Assembly (NCBI GenBank): GCA_028284495.1
Contig: JANQRP010000038.1
Span: 1-64,000, forward strand
DNA length: 64,000 bases
From: Longimicrobiales bacterium
Lineage (GTDB): Bacteria > Gemmatimonadota > Gemmatimonadetes > Longimicrobiales > Gaopeijiaceae
Direction: 5' to 3'
Under the pieces are notes generated by a model. That model made no database searches, was not told the origin of the DNA, and saw nothing but the letters and a program-made list of their open reading frames with translations. Shown piece by piece: positions 17,566 to 26,631 of this stretch. Each line of letters begins with the position of its first letter. Positions within the stretch are counted from its first letter, which is position 1. A program made the translations under genes and the position numbers.

Positions 17566-18825
17566 TCAGAGCCATCGCTCCGGCATCCCGTTCGCGATGA
17601 GGCCCCCGAGGTGGAACGCCTCCACGCCCGCCTCCCGGGCCACCTCGTCCGTGAACGGCGAGAGCCGGAAGCTGCGCAGGATCACGTACGCGTCGGGATA
17701 GCGCCGTCTGGCCATCAGCGCCGCCTGGAGGTTCGTCCCGTCGTCCCCGGAGCCGACCACGAAAACCGGGGCGCTCCCGCTCCGCTCGATGCGGTCCGTG
17801 ATACCCGCCCATACCTCGGGGTCCAGGATGTCTCCGTCGAGGACGGAGTGCCGGTACCACTGCGCGAACCCGGGGTGGTCGGAGAAGACTCGCGCCATCT
17901 CCGACGCTCGCTCGTCGATGGTGACCACCTCGTCGAACTTCCGCACCGCCTTGTCCTGGAGTTGACGCAGTACCGTCTGACCGAAGCGGCCGAAACCGAT
18001 GAGGACGACGAGGTCGGACTCGGGCGTGTCGTGGAAGCGGCTCTGGAGGTGGTCGTCGACCAGCTTCGTCGCGGCGAACTCGTGACCGTTGAAGATCTCG
18101 GCGTCCCTCGCCACCGCGGAGCCCGCCGTTTCGCGCATCATCCGCAGCCTCGACACGTGCACCACGAGGCGACCGGCCAGCTTCGGAGCGCGCCTGAGCA
18201 CCTTCGCGGCCGCATCGAGGTTGGCGAAGTCGTCTCCGGTAAGGAGAAGTACCCGGTGCGCCCGTTCGAGCCGGAGGCCGCTCAGCACTTCGTCGTGCGT
18301 CAGATCACCGATGATCACGCTGGCCCGATAGACATCCCGGAGCTCGGGGATGGCCGGGTGGGAGGCGTCGCGCTCCACCACCACGATCGACCGGCGAACG
18401 CCCCGCTCGCGAAGCTTCTTCACGTAGACCATAGTGAGCCGTCCGGCACCGCCCAGGACGACGTGCTGATCCAGCGCCTTCATCTTCCGCCCGAGGGGAT
18501 CCACCAGTCGGATGGCGGCCTCGACCAGCGTGGACGCGGTAATGAGAGGTGCCCCAAAGTACGCGATCCAGAGCAACGCTCGGCCGAACGCCGGCCCTCC
18601 CACGGGGGTACCCAGGTCGAGTCCGCCGAGGACGAAGAGCCCGAGAACGTAGTAGAGTCGTCCCGCCACCCCCTCGCCGGACAGGTCACGCTCCGTGACC
18701 TCGACGCCGACCGAGAGGGCGGTCACGCCCGCGACGACGACCAGGGCCACCGCGATACCGCGCAGAGCGAACGGCCGTCCGAAGCCGCGGCGGCGAGACG
18801 GACTGAAGAGAGCCGAGGGGTCCAC
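17566..18825 (-). CDS. Ion-channel-like membrane protein with two NAD-binding (TrkA-N/RCK) domains
   Basis: A 419-residue protein. Residues ~20-110 hold hydrophobic segments including LYYVLGLFVLGGLDLGTP and LLWIAYFGAPLITASTLVEA, arranged like a pore-helix channel, but no TVGYGD potassium filter is present. Then come two Rossmann-type NAD-binding domains, QHVVLGGAGRLTMVYVKKL (about residue 120) and DLVVLIGFGRFGQTVLRQL (about 270), as in RCK channel gates. The start is GTG at 18825. Similar two-domain chains occur in bacterial potassium channels and in CASTOR/POLLUX-like proteins. Ion specificity cannot be predicted. It is downstream of uvrA by 118 bp. Confidence 0.72.
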   Translation of the reverse strand: MDPSALFSPSRRRGFGRPFALRGIAVALVVVAGVTALSVGVEVTERDLSGEGVAGRLYYVLGLFVLGGLDLGTPVGGPAFGRALLWIAYFGAPLITASTLVEAAIRLVDPLGRKMKALDQHVVLGGAGRLTMVYVKKLRERGVRRSIVVVERDASHPAIPELRDVYRASVIIGDLTHDEVLSGLRLERAHRVLLLTGDDFANLDAAAKVLRRAPKLAGRLVVHVSRLRMMRETAGSAVARDAEIFNGHEFAATKLVDDHLQSRFHDTPESDLVVLIGFGRFGQTVLRQLQDKAVRKFDEVVTIDERASEMARVFSDHPGFAQWYRHSVLDGDILDPEVWAGITDRIERSGSAPVFVVGSGDDGTNLQAALMARRRYPDAYVILRSFRLSPFTDEVAREAGVEAFHLGGLIANGMPERWL

Positions 18826-18943
18826 TGTCAGTGCGCGCGGGAAGGCGGGGGGCTGGCCCCGCAGCTGCGGGGCGACGGAGCGCCACCGACTCGGAAACCC
18901 GACGCGCCCCGGGTCGTTCCGGGACTCAGCCCGCGAGTCTGCC

Positions 18944-21793
18944 CTACAGCACGCCCTTCAGGTACCGCCCCGTCCAGCTCTCCTCGACCGCCGCGACCTC
19001 CTCGGGCCGCCCCTCCGCCACCAGGCGGCCGCCGCCCACGCCCGCCTCGGGCCCGAGATCCACGAGCCAGTCGCTCACCTTGATGAGGTCGAGGTTGTGC
19101 TCGATCACGAGTACGGTGTGGCCCTGGTCCACGAGCTTGTTCAGGACCGTGAGCAGCTTGGCCACGTCCTCGCCCGAAAGACCCGTCGTGGGCTCGTCGA
19201 GCAGGTAGAGTCGCCGGCCTTTCCCGCCCGACACGCCGGCCAGTTCGCGCGCGATCTTGAGCCGCTGCGCCTCCCCGCCGGAGAGCGTGGGCGCGGGCTG
19301 GCCGAGCCGCAGGTAGCCGAGACCGACCTGCTGAAGGTGCCACAGGGTCTGTCCGAGCTTCCGCTCGCGCATGAAGAACCTGAGCGCCTCGTCGACCGTG
19401 AGTCCGAGTACGTCGGCGATCGTCTTCCCCTCGAACTCGACCTCGAGCACCTCGGGCTTGTAGCGGGTGCCGTGGCAGACGTCGCAGCGGATGTAGACGT
19501 CGGCCATGAAGACCATCTCGATCTCGACGTGGCCCGCGCCCTTGCAGGCCTCGCAACGCCCGCCCTTGGTGTTGAAGGAGAACGTGCCGGGCTGGTAGCG
19601 GCGCTTCCTGGAGAGCGCCTGCGATGCGAACAGCTTCCGGATGTCACCCCACGCCTTCAGGTACGTCACCGGATTCGACCGCGGCGTCCGGCCGATCGGC
19701 GACTGGTCCACGAGCACCACCTCGTCGATGCGCGACACGCCGTCGAGCTTCGCGTAGCGCCCGACCGACTCGCCGAGATGCTCCTTCGCGCTGGTGTCGC
19801 CGTCGCCCAGTTCCTTCTCGAGCGCACGGTAGAGCACGTCGTGGACGAGCGTCGACTTCCCGGATCCCGACACGCCGGTCACGGTGGTCATCGTGCCCAG
19901 AGGGATGCGTAGATCGACGCCGTCGACGTTGTGCAGCGTGGCACCTTCGAGCCTCAGCCAGCCGCCGTCCGTCGCCCGCCGCGACGTCGGCACCTCGATC
20001 GCGCTCGCGCCCGAGAGGTAGCGGCCGGTGGCGGTGTCCGCCTCACCCAGCTTCGCCGGCCCGCCTTCGTACACGACCTGACCGCCCTTCTCCCCCGACG
20101 CCGGCCCCAGCTCGACGATGTGGTCGGCGCGCTCGATCGCCTCGGTGTCATGCTCGACCACGACGACGGTGTTGCCGGCAGTCCGGAGCTGCTCGAGGAG
20201 ATCGAGCAGCCGCGAGGTGTCGCGTGGATGCAGCCCGACGGTCGGCTCGTCGAGCACGTAGAGCGTGTCGACGAGCGACGATCCGAGGGAGTTGGCGAGG
20301 TTGATGCGCTGTGCCTCGCCGCCCGAGAGCGTCCGCATCTGGCGCCCGAGCGAGAGGTAACCGAGCCCCACGTCGATCAGGAAACCCACCCGCGCCTCCA
20401 GCTCACGCAGGATGGTCTCCGCCACCTGCGCCTCGAACGCCGAGAGTTCCAGCCCCTCGAGCCAGGGCTTCAGCTCGTCCAGCGGGAGTTCGCCCACGCG
20501 GCCGATCGTCCAGCCGCCCACGTGCACCCACGTCGCCTCCTTCCGCACCCGCGCGCCGTCGCACTCCTTGCAGTTCACGGGCGACTGGTACTGACGCAGG
20601 AACACGCGGATGTACTGCTTGTAGCGTTTCTTCTCGCGACTCTTCAGGAACGGCAGCACTCCCTTGAAGGCGGGAATGTCGCCCTCCTTCTTCGCCCCGT
20701 GCAGAACCTTCTCGCGGAAGTCCTCGGGCAGGTCCTTCCACGTCTTGTAGAGCGACACTCCATGGTCCAGCGCGAAGGCGCGGAGCCGGTCTCGCTCCCT
20801 GTTGTAGCGTGGCTTGGTCCACGGATCGATCGCCCCGTCGTCGATCGACCGATCGGGGCTCGGAACGATGAGGTCGAGATCGTACTCGAGCGTGGCGCCG
20901 AAGCCGGTGCAGGTCGGGCACGAGCCATAGGGGTTGTTGAAACTGAAGAGCTGCGGCGTGGGCTCGAGGAACCGGATGTCCGGATGCTCGGGACAGCGAA
21001 AGTGTTCGGTGAACTCGAGGGTCTCGGGGACGTCGTCGTCGCCGTCGCGGCGACGCACCAGGATCAGGCACTCCCCCTCGCCCTCCTCGAAGCAGGTGCC
21101 AATCGAGTCGGCGAGGCGCTCCTCGAGCCCCTCCTGCCCGACCGCGAGCCGATCGACCACGACCAGCACATCGTCGGCCTTCGACAGGTCCGCGTCGGCC
21201 GTCCCGGGGTCCAGCGCCGAGTCCTCCGACAGGTCCATCGACTCGCCGTCCACGAGCAGCCGCTGGAAGCCGAGCGAGCGGAGTGCCTCGACCAGCGGGC
21301 CGTGTTCGGCCTCTTCCGACCGCGGCAGCGGGAACGTCACCGAGAACCGGGTGCCGTCCGGGAGCGCCTCCACGGTGTCGTCGACCGCGCTGCTCACCGT
21401 GTCCGGCCGGACCCAGCGCCCGCACTCCGGACAGATCGTGCGGCCCGTCCGCGCATAGAGCAGGCGAAGGTAGTCGTAGACCTCCGTCGCCGTCCCCACC
21501 GTCGAACGCGAGCTCTTGGTCGGGTTCTTCTGCTCGATCGCGACGGCGGGCGCGATCCCCTCGATCGCGTCCACGTTCGGCTTCTCCATCCGGTCCAGGA
21601 ACTGCTTGGCGTACGTCGAGAGGGACTCGACGTAGCGACGCTGTCCCTCGGCGAAGAGGGTGTCGAGCGCGAGGGAGGACTTCCCGGAACCGGACGGACC
21701 GGTCACGACCGTGAAGGCCCCGCGCGGCAGATCCACGTCGAGGTTCTTCAGGTTGTGCTGCCGTGCGCCGCGAATCCGGATGTGCGAGTCCAT
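18944..21793 (-). CDS. uvrA: Excinuclease ABC subunit A
   Basis: A 949-residue DNA-damage sensor of nucleotide excision repair, which loads UvrB. It has two ABC ATPase modules: Walker A GPSGSGKSSLALDT near residue 33 and GVSGSGKSTLV near 645, signatures LSGGEAQRINLA and LSGGEAQRLKIA, and Walker B segments LYVLDEPTVGLH and LYLLDEPTTGL. The second zinc module is complete (CEACKGAG...CDVCHG). In the first, the pattern reads CPEH...CPTC, so one Cys is replaced by His, still able to bind zinc. The ATG at 21793 (MDSHIRIRGARQHNLKN) is the family's normal start. Length is usual for UvrA; no lexA box was noticed upstream. Confidence 0.96.
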   Translation of the reverse strand: MDSHIRIRGARQHNLKNLDVDLPRGAFTVVTGPSGSGKSSLALDTLFAEGQRRYVESLSTYAKQFLDRMEKPNVDAIEGIAPAVAIEQKNPTKSSRSTVGTATEVYDYLRLLYARTGRTICPECGRWVRPDTVSSAVDDTVEALPDGTRFSVTFPLPRSEEAEHGPLVEALRSLGFQRLLVDGESMDLSEDSALDPGTADADLSKADDVLVVVDRLAVGQEGLEERLADSIGTCFEEGEGECLILVRRRDGDDDVPETLEFTEHFRCPEHPDIRFLEPTPQLFSFNNPYGSCPTCTGFGATLEYDLDLIVPSPDRSIDDGAIDPWTKPRYNRERDRLRAFALDHGVSLYKTWKDLPEDFREKVLHGAKKEGDIPAFKGVLPFLKSREKKRYKQYIRVFLRQYQSPVNCKECDGARVRKEATWVHVGGWTIGRVGELPLDELKPWLEGLELSAFEAQVAETILRELEARVGFLIDVGLGYLSLGRQMRTLSGGEAQRINLANSLGSSLVDTLYVLDEPTVGLHPRDTSRLLDLLEQLRTAGNTVVVVEHDTEAIERADHIVELGPASGEKGGQVVYEGGPAKLGEADTATGRYLSGASAIEVPTSRRATDGGWLRLEGATLHNVDGVDLRIPLGTMTTVTGVSGSGKSTLVHDVLYRALEKELGDGDTSAKEHLGESVGRYAKLDGVSRIDEVVLVDQSPIGRTPRSNPVTYLKAWGDIRKLFASQALSRKRRYQPGTFSFNTKGGRCEACKGAGHVEIEMVFMADVYIRCDVCHGTRYKPEVLEVEFEGKTIADVLGLTVDEALRFFMRERKLGQTLWHLQQVGLGYLRLGQPAPTLSGGEAQRLKIARELAGVSGGKGRRLYLLDEPTTGLSGEDVAKLLTVLNKLVDQGHTVLVIEHNLDLIKVSDWLVDLGPEAGVGGGRLVAEGRPEEVAAVEESWTGRYLKGVL

Positions 21794-21850
21794 AGTCGTG
21801 GTTGGACCCACGCGCCGAAGGGGAGTTCCGCCCACCCCGGGAAGTAGCCG

Positions 21851-23977
21851 TCAGCCCGCGGCGAAGCGCTCCGTCAGGGTATGGATCGCCTCCACCGAGC
21901 CGACGATGGTAAGGCGGTCGCCCTCCCGGAGCATCGTCCGTCCGCCCGGCACGAGCACGTCGCCCTCCCGGTGCACGAGGGCGATCAGCGCGCCCGGCTC
22001 GAGACTGACGTTCCGGACCTCGCAGTCCACCAGATCCGCGGTCGGCCCGCTCGATTCGAGGTGGAGCGAGAGGAAGCGCTCGTCGTGCAGCAGCGCCTCC
22101 TTGAGGTCCTGTTCGCCTTCCGCCGCCAGCCACTCCCCCATGAAGGAATCGTCGTCGGCCCGGCCGGCGAGGCGGGCGAGCAGGTTCAGGTGCGCTCGCA
22201 CGTCGCGCTGGGGGCTGATCAGCACGAAGAGCGCATGGACATTCCGATCGTCCTTGTCGTCGACGGGATCGGGCCCCGGCATGTGCAGGGGCTCGCGGGT
22301 GCGTACGAGGTAGAGCAGGGGCGTGCTCAGGCCGTCGAGCCGCAGATGGGGAAGCGCGACGCCACGCGCCACCGGCGTCAGTCCGGCCTTCACCTCGTCG
22401 AGGAACCGGTGCGCGATCTCATCGGTCGTCAGGCCGGTGTCCTTCGCCACCTCCGAACAGGTCCGCCAGACGAGGGGCTCGAACTCGGTCGGACCGGCGA
22501 CGTCGAGGACGCGCGCGTCGGTCACCAGATCGGCGAAGGGGTCGCGGTCGTGCCCGGCGGACTCCTTGAGGACCTCTCGCAGCTCGCGATCGAGGCCGGG
22601 GTCGCGCCGCTTCCCGAGCCGCTCGAAGAGATGGAAGACTGCACCCTCGCGCGCCATGTACCGACTGGCGTAGTAGCGGTACCAGAGGAGCGAGACGCCG
22701 ATCAGCCCGAGTGTGAAGAGCACGGGCAGCGCGCCCATCTCGGTGATGAGCCATAGGGCGGCGATCGTCCCGAAGATCTGCATCCAGGGGTACAGCGGTG
22801 ATCGGAAGCCGGGTTCGTATCCTTCGATCCGGCTCTCGCGGAGGACCACGACCGAGATGTTCACCAGGGAGAAGAGGAGCAGCTGGAACGCACTGGCCAG
22901 CTTCGCGACCGACGTCACGTCGAGGGCCAGAAGGCACACGATCATCACGGCAGCCGTGAGGCCGAGTGCGAGCGTCGGCGTCTGGAAACGCCCCACCTCC
23001 GCGAATCGTGGCCAGATGACATGGTCGCGCGCCATCGCGAACAGGTACCGGGACGCCGACATGATGCCGGCGTTCCCGGTCGAGGCGAAGGCCGCGATCG
23101 CCGCGGCGACGATCAGGATCAGGCCGATCCCGCCCGGGAGCCAGTCGAAGAACACCTCCGCCGCGGTCGCGACCGGCGTCAGGTCCTCACGGAGCATCCC
23201 CGCATCGAGGACCGCGACGAGCACGTAGACGCCGACCACGTACGCCACGGTCGCGGTGGCGAGGGACAGCGCCATCCCCAGCGGAATGTTCCGGTCGGCG
23301 TTCTTCACCTCCTCCGCAACGCTCGTGACACCGGTCAGGCCCGCGTAGGAGACGAAGACCAGCCCGACGGTGGCGGCCAGCCCGTCCATGCCGAACGGGA
23401 GGAACGGCGTGAACTGCGTGCGCGCTACCTCGCCGAAGCCGATCTCGAAGACCGCCGCGAGGCCCTGCGCCATGAACAGCAGCAGCACGCCGAGCAGCAC
23501 GACGACCAGGACGCTCTGCAGGCTGCTCGACTTCTTCGCCCCGACCAAGTTCACCAGGGTGAAGAGAATGGTGAGGCCGACCGCCGTCGTCTGGATCGGA
23601 ACGTCGAGGAAGAGCTGCAGGTAGGCGCCCATCCCGATCAACGCGAATGCGCTCTTCAGAATGAGCGCGATCCACGTCCCGACCCCTCCGATGGTGCCGA
23701 CGACCGGGCCGAGGCTTCGGTCCAGGAAGTAGTAGGCGCCGCCCGCCCGGGGCATGGCGGTCGACAGCTCGGCCATCGACAGCATCGGAGGGAGGATGAG
23801 GACGGCCGAAATGAAGTACGCGAGCACCACGGCCGGCCCGGCCTCGGCAGCCGCCAGTCCCGGCAGGAGGAAGAACCCCGAGCTGAACATCGCGCCCGTG
23901 CTGATGGCGTAGACGTCGAACAGCCCGAGCTCCTTCTTGAGTCCGGCGGACGGCGTGTTGGTGGAGTCGGCGGCCAT
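21851..23977 (-). CDS. APC-family permease fused to PTS EIIA-like and RCK-C domains
   Basis: A 708-residue inner-membrane protein. Residues ~15-435 are an amino-acid/polyamine/organocation permease with about 12 helices; GLFDVYAISTGAMFSSGFFL and PRAGGAYYFLDRSLGP are typical. The cytoplasmic tail has a PTS EIIA type-2-like domain (about 490-640) with ARGVALPHLRLDGL, which keeps the His position of the phospho-acceptor, followed by a TrkA-C/RCK-C domain (about 645-708) with GALIALVHREGDVLVPGGRT. The fusion suggests transport controlled by phosphorylation or by a small ligand. Substrate not predictable. It lies 57 bp upstream of uvrA on the same strand and 429 bp from the divergent his operon. 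Confidence 0.86.
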   Translation of the reverse strand: MAADSTNTPSAGLKKELGLFDVYAISTGAMFSSGFFLLPGLAAAEAGPAVVLAYFISAVLILPPMLSMAELSTAMPRAGGAYYFLDRSLGPVVGTIGGVGTWIALILKSAFALIGMGAYLQLFLDVPIQTTAVGLTILFTLVNLVGAKKSSSLQSVLVVVLLGVLLLFMAQGLAAVFEIGFGEVARTQFTPFLPFGMDGLAATVGLVFVSYAGLTGVTSVAEEVKNADRNIPLGMALSLATATVAYVVGVYVLVAVLDAGMLREDLTPVATAAEVFFDWLPGGIGLILIVAAAIAAFASTGNAGIMSASRYLFAMARDHVIWPRFAEVGRFQTPTLALGLTAAVMIVCLLALDVTSVAKLASAFQLLLFSLVNISVVVLRESRIEGYEPGFRSPLYPWMQIFGTIAALWLITEMGALPVLFTLGLIGVSLLWYRYYASRYMAREGAVFHLFERLGKRRDPGLDRELREVLKESAGHDRDPFADLVTDARVLDVAGPTEFEPLVWRTCSEVAKDTGLTTDEIAHRFLDEVKAGLTPVARGVALPHLRLDGLSTPLLYLVRTREPLHMPGPDPVDDKDDRNVHALFVLISPQRDVRAHLNLLARLAGRADDDSFMGEWLAAEGEQDLKEALLHDERFLSLHLESSGPTADLVDCEVRNVSLEPGALIALVHREGDVLVPGGRTMLREGDRLTIVGSVEAIHTLTERFAAG

Positions 23978-24406
23978 GGGTGCTCACGGGTCGGGCCCGC
24001 AGGCCCTGAGGTCGCCCGGTCGTCGGCGAGGTGGTCCGCCAAGGTGTCCGCACGCGGGCGAGTTGGCCACCCCCTCGCGGCAGCCGTGGGCGGAGGAGCC
24101 GTCGGCGACTTGACGCCCCACGCGGCCGAATCGAGGTTTCGGCATGCGCAACGTCCGACTTCATTCGCACCCGCACCGTCATCACGGCCATCCCCACGCT
24201 CTCGGGGTGGGCGCCGTGGAGGTCGAGGTGCGCGCGTAAGCGAGACGCGCTTCCGACGCTCCGCGCCGCGACCCACCTCCCGGGTCCGGCGCTTTTCTTT
24301 TGTACGCGGGTAGCGCCGGTCCGCGGAACAGGGTGCCGCCGCTCGGGGACGCGATTCTCGGGCGCCGTGGAGCCCCGAAACCCGAACCGAACAGGACACC
24401 GATCCG
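23978..24406. other. 429-bp intergenic region between permease and hisG
   Basis: The gap separates the divergent permease gene and hisG, so it should hold promoters for both. I see no gene in it. The only clear structure is an inverted repeat at 24285-24318 (listed separately) and a TTGACG at about 24113 without a convincing -10. No T-box, histidine leader peptide with a run of His codons, or other attenuator was recognised. Confidence 0.5.
24285..24318. repeat. 8-bp inverted repeat upstream of hisG
   Basis: CCGGCGCT (24285-24292) and AGCGCCGG (24311-24318) are perfect inverted arms around an 18-base pyrimidine-rich centre, 89 bp before the hisG start. It could be an operator or an RNA hairpin in the his leader; no T-run follows on either strand, so it is not a standard terminator. 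Confidence 0.4.
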
Positions 24407-25270
24407 ATGCTCCGCATCGCGCTACCCAACAAGGGCCGCCTCTCCGAGGAGGCGCTCGATCTCTTCGCCACCGCCGGGCTTCGCGCCGACTTCACGTCGT
24501 CGCGCGCCCTCATGGCGGAAATGAGTCCCGACTATCAGGCCATCTTCGTCCGCGCCTCCGACATCCCCGAGTTCGTGGCCGACGGGGCCGCGGACGTCGG
24601 GGTGACCGGCTACGACCTCGTCGTCGAATCGGGTCGGGACGTCCGTGAGCTGTTCGACCTCGGGTTCGGACGTTGCCGGCTCTCGGTCGCGATCCCCGAG
24701 TCCCGGGGCATCGACTCGGTCGAGGACCTCCCGGCGGGCACGCGCGTCGCGACGTCGTTTCCCGGCGTCGCGTCGCGATTCTTCGCGGAGCGCGGCATCG
24801 ACATCGAGCTGGCGAAGGTGTCCGGAGCGGCGGAGATCGCGCCGCATCTGGGTGTCGCGGACGTCATCGTGGATCTCGTGTCGACGGGGTCGACGCTGCG
24901 TGTGAACCGGCTGGCCGAGATCGAGACGATCCTCGAGTCGACCGCGCGGATGATCGCGAGCGTGGAGGCGCTCGAGGATCCCGGACGGCGGCGGAAGATC
25001 GATCGACTGGTCACCGCGCTCGAGGCCGTCCTCCGCGCCCGCGCCAAGCGCTACCTGATGGCGAACGTGCCGCGCGATCGGCTGGACGACGTGCGGAAGA
25101 TCGTGCCCGGGATGAACGGTCCGACGGTCGTGGACGTGATGGACGCCGAGCAGTGGGTCGCCGTCCACGTCGTCGTGGACGAGGAGCGGGTGTTCGACAC
25201 CATCTCGGAGCTCAAGGAGATCGGCGCCGAGGGGATTCTCGTGTCGCAGATCGAGAGGCTCACACCGTGA
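24407..25270 (+). CDS. hisG: ATP phosphoribosyltransferase, long form
   Basis: First enzyme of histidine synthesis, joining ATP and PRPP to phosphoribosyl-ATP in the cytoplasm. It is 287 residues with the opening LRIALPNKGRLSEEALDLF, the PRPP-binding ADVIVDLVSTGSTLRVNRL (about 155-175), and a C-terminal ~75-residue regulatory domain ending GAEGILVSQIERL. That domain marks the long, hexameric form feedback-inhibited by histidine, so no HisZ partner is needed. It heads an eight-gene his unit; its TGA overlaps the GTG start of hisD (GTGA). Confidence 0.96.
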   Translation: MLRIALPNKGRLSEEALDLFATAGLRADFTSSRALMAEMSPDYQAIFVRASDIPEFVADGAADVGVTGYDLVVESGRDVRELFDLGFGRCRLSVAIPESRGIDSVEDLPAGTRVATSFPGVASRFFAERGIDIELAKVSGAAEIAPHLGVADVIVDLVSTGSTLRVNRLAEIETILESTARMIASVEALEDPGRRRKIDRLVTALEAVLRARAKRYLMANVPRDRLDDVRKIVPGMNGPTVVDVMDAEQWVAVHVVVDEERVFDTISELKEIGAEGILVSQIERLTP

Positions 25271-26631
25271 GCGCCGACGCCTCGCCCGATGCCGCCGCCG
25301 GATCCGGAAATGTGCGGTTCGCCGTGCGCTCGCGCCTGGCGGATCTGACCCCCGACGACCGGGAGCTCCTGCTGGGGCGCGCCCCCGACGACCTCCCGGA
25401 CGTACAGAAGGCGGTCGCCGGGCTGATCGCGGACGTCCGCGCGCGGGGCGACGAGGCCCTCCTCGAGATGGCCGCCCGCTTCGACGGGGTCGAGCTCGCG
25501 GCGGTGGAGGTGCACCGCGAGGCGTGGCGTGCGGCCGTGACCCAGCTGGACCCCGACGTCCGCTCCGCGCTCGAGCGCGCCGCGGCGAATATCCGCGCCT
25601 TCCACGAGGCCCAGATCCCCGCCGACGTGGAGCTCGAGGTCGAGCCCGGTGTGAAGCTCGGCCGGCGGTTCGTGCCGCTGGCCGCGGTGGGGGTGTACGC
25701 GCCCGGTGGGCGGGCCGCCTACCCCAGCAGTGTGCTCATGGGCGTGGTGCCGGCGGTCGCAGCGGGCGTGGAGGAGATCGTGGTGTGCTCGCCACCCGGG
25801 CCGAGCGGGCTGCCGTCCCGCGAGGTTCTCGCGGCGGCGGAGATCGCCGGTGCGACCCGGCTGTTCGCGGTCGGGGGTGCGGGCGCGGTGGCCGCCATGG
25901 CGTACGGTGCCGGATCGATTCCGCGCTGCGCCGCCGTCGTCGGACCCGGCAACAAGTGGGTGCTCGAGGCCAAGCGTCAGGTCGCGGGCGAGGTCGTCAT
26001 CGACTCTCCCGCCGGACCGTCGGAGGTCCTGGTTCTGGCGGACGCGTCGGCCGACACGGAGCTGGTCGCGGCGGAGCTGATCGCGCAGGCGGAGCACGAC
26101 CCCGAGGCGGCGGTGGCGCTCGTGACCACCTCGGCCGCGTTGATCGAGGCGACCGAGACCGCCGTCGCACGGCAGCTCGATGCGGCACCCCGTCGCGACG
26201 TGATCGAGGAGGCCCTCCGCACCCGCGGCGGGCTGCTCCTCGCCTCGTCGCGCGACGAGGCGGTGCGCTTCGCCGACGCGTACGCCGCCGAGCACCTTTC
26301 CGTGTTCACCGACGACCCGCGCTGCGACCTCGCCGGAATCCGGACGGCGGGCACGGCCTTCCTCGGGCAGCCCTCCGCCGTCGCGTTCGGCGACTACATC
26401 ACGGGGGCGAACCACGTCCTGCCGACCGCCGGCACGGCCCGGTCGTTCTCGGGGCTCTCGACCCTCCACTACCTCCGCTCCTATACCTGGCAGGAGCTCA
26501 GCGAGGAGGGAGCGGCCGCGCTCTCCGCCGACACCGAACGTCTCGCGCTGGCCGAGGGACTCCCGGGCCACGCCGCGGCGGCCGCGATGCGCGGGGCGCC
26601 CGGGGCCGCGGGGACGGAGTCGGACGGGTGA
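25267..26631 (+). CDS. hisD: Histidinol dehydrogenase
   Basis: A 454-residue NAD- and zinc-dependent enzyme catalysing the last two oxidations, histidinol to histidine. The family motifs GVYAPGGRAAYPSSVLMG, GPGNKWVLEAKRQVAG and IDSPAGPSEVLVLAD are all present, as is the catalytic AAEHLSVFTDDP with its Glu-His pair, and NHVLPTAGTARSFSGLS near the C-terminus. The start is a GTG overlapping the hisG stop, giving a 15-20 residue leader before the conserved part. Its own stop overlaps the GTG of hisC, so both junctions are coupled. Confidence 0.96.
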   Translation: MSADASPDAAAGSGNVRFAVRSRLADLTPDDRELLLGRAPDDLPDVQKAVAGLIADVRARGDEALLEMAARFDGVELAAVEVHREAWRAAVTQLDPDVRSALERAAANIRAFHEAQIPADVELEVEPGVKLGRRFVPLAAVGVYAPGGRAAYPSSVLMGVVPAVAAGVEEIVVCSPPGPSGLPSREVLAAAEIAGATRLFAVGGAGAVAAMAYGAGSIPRCAAVVGPGNKWVLEAKRQVAGEVVIDSPAGPSEVLVLADASADTELVAAELIAQAEHDPEAAVALVTTSAALIEATETAVARQLDAAPRRDVIEEALRTRGGLLLASSRDEAVRFADAYAAEHLSVFTDDPRCDLAGIRTAGTAFLGQPSAVAFGDYITGANHVLPTAGTARSFSGLSTLHYLRSYTWQELSEEGAAALSADTERLALAEGLPGHAAAAAMRGAPGAAGTESDG

